Source: Sperchopsis tessellata (Eukaryota; Arthropoda; Insecta; Coleoptera; Hydrophilidae). From it: DNA of 45,286 nucleotides. The position numbers were made by a program, and so were the translations under genes. The stretch lies in assembly GCA_033557685.1 (NCBI GenBank), contig JAWQRN010000051.1, positions 1 through 45,286 of the forward strand. The letters run 5' to 3'. The notes under the pieces are model-generated. The model saw nothing but the letters and a program-made list of their open reading frames with translations. It searched no databases and was not told the origin of the DNA. How positions within the stretch are numbered: position 1 is the stretch's first letter; each line of letters starts with the position of its first letter. Positions 8,280-19,200 of this stretch are shown in pieces.

Positions 8280-11140
8280 ATTTAATAATTAAGTTAATAT
8301 TTTATTTTCAGTTCATTTGCTAGATATTTCATGTTCTGAGTTTCTTGCTACTCACATGTCATCTAAACAAATAATTTTTTGTTGTCTGAAGTAACTGATC
8401 ATGTATCTTCCGCTGATGCATGCATAGGGTTGATTGTTAGTTAGTCTAATTTTGAAAACTCACAGAGATTGTTACTCTGTCAGACAGCTATGTGATACTA
8501 TTTATTAATTTTTTCTTAAATAATATACATTACAGTTCTTCATTTTATTCTATCCATATTTTTTATAAAATACCTTAAACATATTACTTACTAATTTGTT
8601 TAAATTATTCAGCGTATTGAAATATTATAAAACATGTTTTTTACATAAGTTATTATCTGGCATTTTCTTGTATTGGAATATTCTAAACCTTCTGGTATTT
8701 TGTGAATCATTGTAAACTTCAATTATTTGTTCATGTTCAATTACTGTAAAGCTTCCTTCTTAGTGATTACTCTTTTCATTTTAATAACCAACCTTTTGTT
8801 GGCCCACTAGAGCAAGTTTATTTCGATTTGGGTTGACTATTATATTTTCATCTAGTTGATTTTGAGCGATAGCTTCCAGAACTGTAAGGAAGCTGGTAGA
8901 ATATAGCTTCTTATCATGCAAGTATATATTCTTCACAGAGTTTAAAAATTCAGTTCGTTTTCATGTACATGTAATCCTCGTCATGTACTTCAAATCTGCT
9001 ATTAGGCCTAGTTTAATTCTGTTTATTTATTAATTATTTTGTTCTTCACTTCACGTATGTTCGTGAGTGTTACTACACACACACACAAAATTTCTTTATG
9101 GGTCGTATTTTTATACTTTTCACTAGATGATCATAAAAATTTTGTTTGCCGCCTGAGGTAAGTTTTTCTTCGTATAAAAAGTCCCATACCTAGCCCGGCT
9201 TATTTCGCTACTAAAGATAAGTTTCATTATAGTCTCCATATAAAAAAAAAAAATTTGTGTCAAAAGGGAAATAATTTTATATTTTTGATTGTCACTGTAA
9301 ATATCTTAGAAAGTGACAATGAGAATGTTTGTACCATTTCTGAATATCTATAAAAAAAACTTGTCAAAAAGCCGAATTTTTTAATTCACCCCTGTAGCTC
9401 AAAAATGGTAATATGTAGATATTTAATTACCATATTAATTTTCCCTAATAAATTGGATCATAAAGCAGTAGTTAGTTTTCTTTTAACTCTAATAAAGAAG
9501 TTCATCATTTAATACCACTGAAAATAGGACATGCTGTTCTAACATATGTTTCAAGCTTTAGATTACATGATATTGCTGTGTGTATAATCCTATGCTCTCT
9601 CTGTTGATAGTATTAGTCTTTTTTGTTTTTTTCGATCAGATCTGCTCTTTAATGAAGTCCCCTGTGTCTATTCTTAGTCAGTATTCATCTCTGTAATTCC
9701 TCTTCTTGTGTAAATTTTCTTTTCCGCCTGGTTAAAATATTTCTCAAATTTAAAAGTTTATGGCACTACATGTTTGCATTGTCCAATAGTAAAGTGGAAT
9801 TTTTGTATGTGTTGGTTAATACATTGTACCTGAGTTGTACATGAGTACGTATGTATTATTGATTTGTCACCTTTTAAAACAGATAAACATCAAATGCCCA
9901 AGCTCGCGGAGGAATAATGATCCTAAAATAAGATGGTGTTTTGGACCAAGTAAAATAGTACTTTTATTTTATTGGTTTAATGAAATTGAGGGATATCCGG
10001 AGTAATTTGGAGATTATGTATATCAATTTTGTATCAGAAGTGTTATTATTTTGATTAAAAATATACATTTATCAAATGGATTTAAAATTAATTCAAATTT
10101 CATCATGAAAGCAATTAACAATTTACTATATTGTATATTTGCCATTTGCATTAGTATATGCACACATGAAGTCATAGTATTTTCTGTATAGAAACTCTAA
10201 CAGGCAGAATATTATAGTAAAGAAATGGCTTGTAAAAACTGATTATAAATATAATAATGTTTGTGGTTTTGTGATAACAAAAATAATTATTTAGTTAATG
10301 GTAAACAAGTTAGATAGATACATTTTGCGTTTTAGTTTATGTAGTTAGTAATTGACATATTACAGTTTTAAAAGAACAGGGGGTCAGCTCTTTTTTGCAA
10401 TGTAATTAAGCTTATTATTAATCAGCTGGTGAATCACATCCTGCCCATGAGATCGCAACACCATTTGGACTGTGCATACATTATTCTTATCTATTTTATA
10501 AAGAGGATTTACCTCTACGGTTATGACAATTCTAATATCAGTTGAAATTTAGGTCTGTGGTAACACATTCATATGAATCCAGATTTTAAATTTACTAAAT
10601 TTCTAAACTAACACTAGATATAATTCTAAACAAACAACATATAGTCTTAAATAAATAGCTTATTTTATTAAACTTCTATTTTTATAAGTAGGTCTGTGGG
10701 ATTCTATCTAAATATTTACACTGGTTTTTAAAGTATTACTTTGGATAACAATACAGGTTATATGGTAGACATACTTTGTATACAAACTTTGTTGTGTAAT
10801 TATTGATGCAATATTTGGGCTTTGGTGCAGATAGTTTTCTTTACTAATTTACACTTTCCAAATAAATGAATAGAACACAATTGTGTATAACTTTATTGTT
10901 TAATAGGTTTTTGTGCCGCTGTAAACTCTTAACAGCCTTAAAATAATAACATAAATATAAGTTAAAGTGTCCTCCATCTAACCTTTCTTAGTAATTGAAG
11001 TTTTTGAACGCATTTTTTAGACACTTTATTAACAAACCACAAAATTACTACACCATAATAAAGCATTTAAGCTAGAAATAATTTAAACAGTTAACAATTG
11101 TTGCCGATTCTCTTAATTACATTCAACTGACTCGATGCAA
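8280..11140. other. Unassigned AT-rich DNA with one dispersed repeat copy
   Basis: No exon was recognised. A missing first exon of ITM2 could lie here or before the window, but no start followed by a matching donor was convincing. A short CA run is at 9075-9087. The repeat at 9206-9420 is listed separately. Confidence 0.3.
9206..9420 (+). repeat. Dispersed repeat, copy 1
   Basis: The blocks ATTATAGTCTCCATATAAAA, AAAGTGACAATGAGAAT, TGAATATCTATAAAA, CTTGTCAAAAAGC and CACCCCTGTAGCTC occur in the same order in the reverse complement of 38105-38350. The family is not identified. Confidence 0.6.
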
Positions 11141-11150
11141 CTTTCGTAAC

Positions 11151-11345
11151 TAACTTTAATGAAATATCTAAACCTTAGCTGATAGATCACGGGATATTCA
11201 AGTAGATTCAAGATAGTTCATTGGCTCTTGCTGCCGAAACCAACTCGTGCCCAGCCAATCACCATAGAACTTTATAGAAACGTCTAAACCTTAGCTGATC
11301 ATGAGATATGCAAGTAGATTCAAGATAGTCTGTTCGCTTTTGTTG
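11151..11345 (+). repeat. Diverged direct duplication of about 75 bp
   Basis: TCTAAACCTTAGCTGAT and CAAGTAGATTCAAGATAG occur in both 11151-11232 and 11266-11345, with a 116-base offset and a four-base gap in the second copy. The DNA between is less AT-rich than its surroundings. Confidence 0.65.
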
Positions 11346-11751
11346 ATGAATTTTTGAGTGCGTCAATTCCTATACGATAATGATCAGTTCTGTACTTGTT
11401 CTTCGATACATTCCTTTTATCCGACCTTTGATAAAAAAAAACTTTAAACAAAAGTTTTGTAGGTGTTTTAAAGGTGCACAACCTTAAAATATTTTAAACT
11501 GTACGGGATATTGCAGACATTCTATATAAGTTTTGAACCACATTTTGTGAAGATGTGTTTCTTTTTTCGGTACACACACTGAAATGTAAGTTACTGTAGT
11601 TGACACTGCAGTAATGTTTAACATAGAACACCCTATGGTCATTAACTCTAATCTTTCCTCATTTTAAGACTCATTTACCATTTTTTAAGACTCATTTGTT
11701 AACAATGTTCTATAACTATCTCTTGTAATATTTAATGTTGATCCCATCTAA

Positions 11752-11753
<2 letters not shown>

Positions 11754-11797
<44 letters not shown>
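11754..11797. repeat. (TA)n microsatellite
   Basis: About 22 uninterrupted TA units. It may lie inside a hAT-like non-autonomous element, because the reverse complement of 11907-11933 starts CCAGTATTTCCCAAACTTTT, a hAT-type terminal repeat. Confidence 0.85.
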
Positions 11798-11801
<4 letters not shown>

Positions 11802-12029
11802 ATAACGTTTTTATAATAAATATATTTTATCAAATTCATTATAACAAAGGTGACTTTTTTTGTATATTTTTCATCCCGGATTCCTCAAATTCCTAATGTG
11901 TACCATAATCAAAAAAGTTTGGGAAATACTGGTTTAAAGCTAAGAAATTTGTTTTGAGTATTCAGCCACTAATATATGAAACCATTTTTAAATCAAAAGA
12001 TATTTAAAATTATGTTGTTTTTTCTACAG

Positions 12030-12756
12030 CCACAAGCTGACGATATTGAAGCTCAATCTCCCGAAGCGGCCAGATTCGTAATTTTACGAGCAAGGGCAAG
12101 ACGTGTGTCAGCCACTACAACATTATGCCTTTTGTTAACTTCACTAGCAGTTGTAGGCATTGGAATAATTGGAGGAACATATCTATATCGTCAATATTTA
12201 CGTGCTCAAATATTCAAAGGTTGGTGTAGTATCCCATACGAACCTATCAGTGGCAAGACTTCTCCTCTATCATCTAGAAACTCAGATTATGAACTAGATG
12301 ATGACAATAGGATAAGCGATTCGGAACTCTTCAGGGCACTCAAGGACAGCCAAGACAAAGTCTTTGAGAATATCATGAACAATTACTTCCATGAGGAATT
12401 TGAATTGGACATGGACAATGAGAACTATGAGAAAATTGATGTACCTGATTTTAAAGACGGACGCAAGGGTAGATTTGTTCACGATTTCAATACGAACAAG
12501 ACTGGTATAATTGATGCTAGTGCTAAAAGGTGCTTCGTTATGCCCATGAACAGGGACAACGTACTTCCTCCACGATCTCTTTTCGATTTGATCCACAAAA
12601 TGTGGGATGGGTACTATAATGTTGATACCAATGTTATCCGCGAAACCATGCGAGTTGTTATTCCTCCTCTAACTGATAGAGAAGAAGTAGGAAACTACAT
12701 TCAGAGAGAATGCACTGGCATGCCTATCTACAAACTTGAGAAATATGTTGGTGGTG
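12030..12756 (+). CDS. Itm2b: ITM2 main exon: membrane anchor and BRICHOS domain
   Basis: The exon follows a polypyrimidine tract and the acceptor TTTTTTCTACAG (AG at 12028-12029) and ends before the donor GTAAGTG at 12757. It is 727 nt long, entered in phase 0 and left in phase 1. It encodes the cytosolic tail end, the membrane segment, the acidic linker (YELDDDNRISDSELFRALKD) and nearly all of BRICHOS. Reading on past the donor gives only two more codons (GK) before a stop, so the splice is needed to complete the protein. Confidence 0.9.
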
Positions 12757-15700
12757 GTAAGTGATTATTTGTTATTTGTTTAAATTATTAATTCAATATT
12801 TTGTTTTTTTAATTGGAAATTTAGCAGAAAGGTGCAAAATAACAATTTATATATTTTGAGATATGTACATTTGTAGATACTCAAAAATCTTATCGTAGGT
12901 TGTTATATTAATAAAAACAGGAATAAAAATGCATAAAATAGAAGCTACACAAACATTATCAATGGTCAGAAATATGAAAGTTTCCTTGCTTCTATCCAGT
13001 GTAAATATTTTCACTATCTATGTGAATTAAACTGAAAAATTGTATTACATAATATAACTTGATGTGAACCAAATACTTTTTAATGACGTTTTAAATGTTT
13101 TAGACTAATGTCTTTTATTCAGCTTGAAAGTCAGTTATAATCTCTTAGACAAGTGTAGAAAGTGGATCTTTAACTAACCGTGCAAGTCTTTTACAGTGAG
13201 AGTAATAATTTGAGGACAGTTTTATTTACTGCTGTGGACAATAATTTTTAAAATTGCATTAATACTTTATTTGTGCAATTTGTGATAAAACTGTTTCAAA
13301 ATTAAGGGCTTGTAAAAAATATGCTAAAATTCTACAGTCAACAAATAGTGAGTGTTACCTTTTGCTGGTGGTAGGGTAGTTTGTTTTCTGTCTAACCCAT
13401 ATTTTACAAAGGGTATATAATTTAAAATATGAAACATCAATACTATTTATTGGACAAAAACAAAATTATGATTTCACAATGCAGGTATATGTTTATTAAG
13501 AAACTTGATTAACAATCAAATTTCAACCCACTAGAACCAAATATCTTTCAAATATAGAAATCAAACATTCTTAAAAAATGTAGGGACAAGTTGACTTGCA
13601 ATAACCAATGCATTTGTGTCATTAAGATTTAATCAGCACTATACTCTGTTAATAATTAACATTGACATAAAGACTTTAAAATTGGCTCTATTCCTTTAAA
13701 ATGTAGGCATTTGTATTAGAAAATAACAAAAAGAAAACATTATGTATTCATTCATAAATTGAAGGATTATTTTAATTTCTTTAGCTCACAAATAAGGGCC
13801 AGAAGTTCATTATTATAGTTGAATATATGAATACTTGCATGTCATTGAAAATTGTGTTTCTATTCTTAACTAGAAATTCTGCATAGAGCATTCATGTGTT
13901 TTACATATTTAGTTCTGTTACTTTCTATATTTAGATCATTATAGTTGGTATTCTAGAAATAGTCTTAGCTTTGTTTTTATTTTACTATTTTGTAAACATA
14001 TGATGTGGGTTTATTTCATAGTTGGACAGGAAAATAAATTGTGGTATCTATTTATCATAACTATACAGATAAATATGATATTGTAAATTTTCCGTGATTT
14101 CTAATTTATTTTTGATGGTTAAAAATAGTAAAATAGCTATTTTAATTTTCAATTATTAAAGACAGTACAAATATAAGCGGTGTACTTGGGGAATGTTATA
14201 CTTATTAGTCCCCACTCTTAATAATCTCTTGTGGGTGGGAACTGTCATCAAAAGCCTACTCAAGGTTAGTGGACTTTCTTCTTTTTTCCCCATTTAAAAC
14301 CACTGGACATAGGGCATTTGATTTACAATGTACAGCACATCACCTTTGGATTGCTTTTAAAACTATGGTTAGATGAGAAAACATGGTCCACTGTAACCTC
14401 TTTTTTTATAAAGAAAGTGTAATTCGTTTTCTAAATCAAAATCCTATAAATTTATAAAAAGATAATATCAAAATTAGTATCGACACGCATTTCATTTATT
14501 CATTCAAAGTCACTATATTCTTCTACCGTTAATGACATTGATTTTTGAATCTTATAATTTAGCCTTTTCTTTTTCCTATCTTATGTGACTCCTTTGCCTG
14601 TTTTCTTCCACTGACATCAGTCTCTCTAGAAAAATTGCCCAACATTCTTTCTATCCAGACCTTTCTCACTTGTCTTTCCTTAATTAACTTAACCTTAACT
14701 CTCCCTCTTCTATTTTGTCCTGCACTGACAAAAAACTATGTGTAGTATTTCGTATTCTGTTGTTTCACCTATCACTACTCTTAAGAACATGACTCACTGT
14801 CATAAGTTAATATTTGTTTCACTCTGGTCAGTAAACCCTGCACTTATAACCGTATAGCCTGACTGCAGCCTCACTGGATAGGTACTGTAACTGTTGTCAG
14901 CATTTTATAGTTATATTTTATGGTTGAATTGTTTTTATGTTGTTTTTTTTTCTACAGTTCATATTTAAGCCACTTAATTCATGGTTCTGAGGCAAGCTTT
15001 GTTATAACTTATCCACTCCAGCAAATGCCAATTGTTTGTATTTAGCATTGCTCTGTTTTATTGTTCGTAAATATGAACTCAGGGCTTCGAACAGTAACTG
15101 ATACGAAAACCGGGAAAAACTTATTTTTTAATAGAACGGAACAAAACCAGAGCCCAAAAGATTAAATGGAACTGAACCAAAAACTCTTATTTATTTCAAA
15201 GTTTAGTTTAGTAGCTTTCTGGGTTTTTCATCGTTGTTAACTTTAAAACAACTTTATAAACAGAAAAAGATATTGTTTGTTAAATGTTATTAATAAATAA
15301 TCATACTGAAAAAAAACTAGTGTTTCACCCATGGCTCTCGAGAGAAAAATGTAACTGACCTGCTATTTTAAGTTTTCTCTAGACCGAAACATAACAATTC
15401 CAGTTTGATGCCATGCTTTTTCTGTATTACACCAATTTATATTTTTATTTAAATTCATTGTTGGTGTCAGAATATAAGTTTTGAATTGCATATAACTTTT
15501 ACTCATTAATCTACATGTACGATAAATGTTTGCAAAATGATTCATTCCAGTTAGTGATAAACAAAGTAATAAAATAAAAAGGCAGATATGGTTTGTCACA
15601 GCCAACAAATTCATATTAACATTTCATATATCTGCATTCTTTTAAATTCATGGAACCTTGAAAAAAGCTGTGACATATTTATCCATGTGTACATATTTCG

Positions 15701-16193
15701 TATAACCGAGAAATTACAATACGGTGTATGATCTCATAAAAAAGTGCAGTCAAAAGCAAGTTGCATTTTCTTCTTCATATACTAATTAATATTGCTGTTG
15801 TATCCCAAATATCAATTAATATAATAAATATGCAAGCATATATTAAGTACAATGCATAAATGAGTTTTAAGACATGAAAGTATGTGTTTAGTAACATACA
15901 TTCCTATTGATAAACATTGCAGGGAATGGTCACATATTTTGTAATGGATATTGCGCATATGTTTGTAATTATCAATTATGTTGGGTCAGCTAATATTGTG
16001 ATAATATTTTTGTTCTTTGAAAAATAATAATTTGTTGAAATTTTGTTATTGTTGAATCTGGGCCATGTGGAATTTTACAAGGTTATCTAAAATGCGAACA
16101 AAATGTAACTACAAAAATTTCTTCATAAGATTTAAAAATCCACATTGTGAAAAATTCACATCTTAATTGTTTTCTTTAAAAGTGCATCTATAT

Positions 16194-16233
<40 letters not shown>

Positions 16234-19200
16234 CCAGTAGTATTGGCTGTATAGACATAAAGTAAAGTTACTGGGTAATTGCAGCCTTATTTGGATAGTT
16301 AAAGTGTTAAAAAAATTACTTTTTAGCTTATTCCTATATATTATGCGAAATTATGCTTCGCTTCATCAGGGAATAGCCGATATAATCCACTATGAGGTAA
16401 TAATAAAAAACATCCTAGCAGGAACGCCAAATAGATCAAAGACACACAAGGACAATTTTATACTTGTATTAGTAAATGCAATATTTCATGTTAAAATTTA
16501 AGATTCAAAGAACGGCAGACCACATGAGTTGGAACAACATGGTTGTCGACCATGCCAGCAGTAAAGAGGGAGAAAATGAAATAGAAAATATTTTTAAGAG
16601 AAAAAAACATTGAATCATATGGAAAACTACAAAGGGCAAAGAGCGGAGGTTATACATGTGGCACAGTCAAAACGAGACAAATATACAGAGTATGACTTAT
16701 AATAGGGAAAACCAAAAGTTATTTTATAGAGTGTTATGAAACTTAAGAAGAGGCAAACAATGCCCTCGAGATGCGGTGATAGAACCTTAATTGATTGTGG
16801 AGGGAATATTTCATAGAACTATTGAAGGACAAAATTGACTTTGAAAAGGACTGGAGGCAGGGTGAGTTGGAGAGGGAGGAGAAAAGGGATGGGGAGGAAG
16901 ATCATATAAGTGATCAGGAGAGCTTTTAAGTGGGAAAGGCAGCAGGACATGATGATATAACTCCAGAGATGATGGCATAATTTGAAATTATACATGGTAG
17001 AGGCAAGGATTAAGCTGCTGGTCTATGTGCCGCCCTGGATGTACCAACATGTGCAGAAGGGCTGGCTGGCAGCAATAATATTACCTGTATTTAAGAAGGG
17101 AGACAAGAGAAAGTGTGAGAACTACAGGGGAATATTGCTCGTCCGTGTACCAGGAAAATTATTTGAAAAAATATTAAGAGACACACTAGTTGACCCACTG
17201 ATGGAGGATGAACAAAGTGGTGTTTGGTCTTGTTTTAACATTTAAGGTTGAGAAATATGAAAATAAATGTTAATAAGACAAAAGTAATGATGGTGAGAAG
17301 GGATATAAGTGTAACAATAGACAATGTACTAGTTGAATAGGTACGGACAATTATATATTTGGATTGGTGATTGATGGTGTGAAGAAAAACGATGGGTGAT
17401 GTGAGTGTAACACTGTTTAAACAAAGAGTTTTTGGGAAGAAGGAAGATAAGCAAAGAGACGAAAATTACAGTTTGGAAGACCATAAATGTCCCAGTCTTC
17501 TTAATACATGGTAGTGAATCATGGGTGCTCACGGAAAGGTAAAGCAGCAGAATTCGGGTAGCACAGACTTTTAGTACGAAGGGTACATGAAACTACGACT
17601 TAGGATAAAACTGTGGCCATGTTGACTGACGAGAGAGGAAGTGAGTGGAAAGCTGCAAAGAAGTTAACTCATAACAGGCAGTGTTCTGTATTAGAGGGTG
17701 CGACTGAATGACAGTATACAACTTTTACACCTTACAAGAGTAGCCAATTATGTATGTATGTATATACAATAACTACAAATTTTTCAAAGGATTTAAATGT
17801 CCAATAAAAAGAGCTCCTCCACAGACTACAGAGCCTCGTTCATCAAATCATCCCCTAGGTTATTTGCAAAAGCCTTATTACTTCTACATCTAATCCCACT
17901 AGATATTTTATTGTACAATAATGGGGCAATGGTCGTGATAGCCAAACTTTTAAATATATACAGTATGTAAATTGTTGGCTAGCTAAGCATCTTACGTTTC
18001 TGAAAAATAGGTAATTTCACAATGCTTGCTTTTGAATAGAGAACAAGCTTCTTGCATAAGACTCATGCCCCATGCAGTTGAACCATAATCAAAGTGGAAT
18101 AGAACAAGGCAAAATAGGTTATTCTAGCTGCATCACTATCAACAATTTTTGACATTCGTTGAATAGTATGCACTAGTATTTGACAACATACATGAGCAGC
18201 TGTCTATTTTCCAAGTATGAAAACACGAGCTTCAACACCTTGGAAGCCATAGTATTGATGTTTATTCGTAAAGAGTGCATTACACTTTCTATGATGTTCA
18301 AAAATGTAGAACACACTCCATCAACGACATTATAGCATTAGTTACGTTTCATTTTTTTGATCTCAAACTGTTGAAATGGCAAATATTTATGTTTTTAAAG
18401 AAATAATGATTCTGTCAACGAGCAGGCATTCAATTACTTTGGAAAATATCGACAATATGAGCCTGTAAAATTTGAAGTGGACTTTGTATTATCCTTTTTC
18501 AGACCTACCCCCACCAAGTGGGGTTGATATGAGTGGCGTAACATCCTTTATTAGTCTGACACCAAGGTCATCAGAAACGTTCTTAGCCGTCTTATTTTTG
18601 TGCCAAAGAAGCACATAAAAAACCAATACTTGCAGATGATATGAGTTTAATAACAACTTCACTAAAATTGGGGAGAAAGTTGTCCAACCATTAGTAGGTT
18701 GGACAACTTTCTCCCCAGTTTCAGTGAAGTTGTTATTAAACTCATATCATCTGCAAGTATTGCTTTTATTTTTCCGGTTTCCCAGAAAATATTAAAATCT
18801 CTAATTTTGGTTTTGGTTATATATTAGTTATAAAAAACTTCAAAAATCTACATAAACATGAAAAAAATGTAAAATTGCCCATATAGAAAAAATAAAAAGT
18901 TGATCGTTTAGAGGTATGAAACATTTTTGTAAAAATCTCACTGTCATCGTCTAGGTTACAAAAAGTGACTTTGGAAATATTGTTTAATTTTTTTCTATAT
19001 AATTTCAAACGAAGAAGCTATTAATTCAAAACAAAATTCTTTTTTACCGTTTTTTACATACCTAGGATACAAAAGAGTTTTAGAAAAAAAGAATTCACGG
19101 TTTATAAGCATAAAATTGTACAAAAGTTTCAAATTTTAACCTATGCTCTATCTATTATAATAACTAAGGATTCATTCTTATTAGGGACACATACAAATGT

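Noticed and set aside
11976..12029. ATG at 11976 as the start of ITM2
   Set aside because: The codons before 12030 read through a polypyrimidine tract and a good acceptor (TTTTTTCTACAG) and resemble no ITM2 N-terminus. They are intronic.
12294..12596. 100-codon minus-strand frame
   Set aside because: It is a shadow of the ITM2 exon on the opposite strand.
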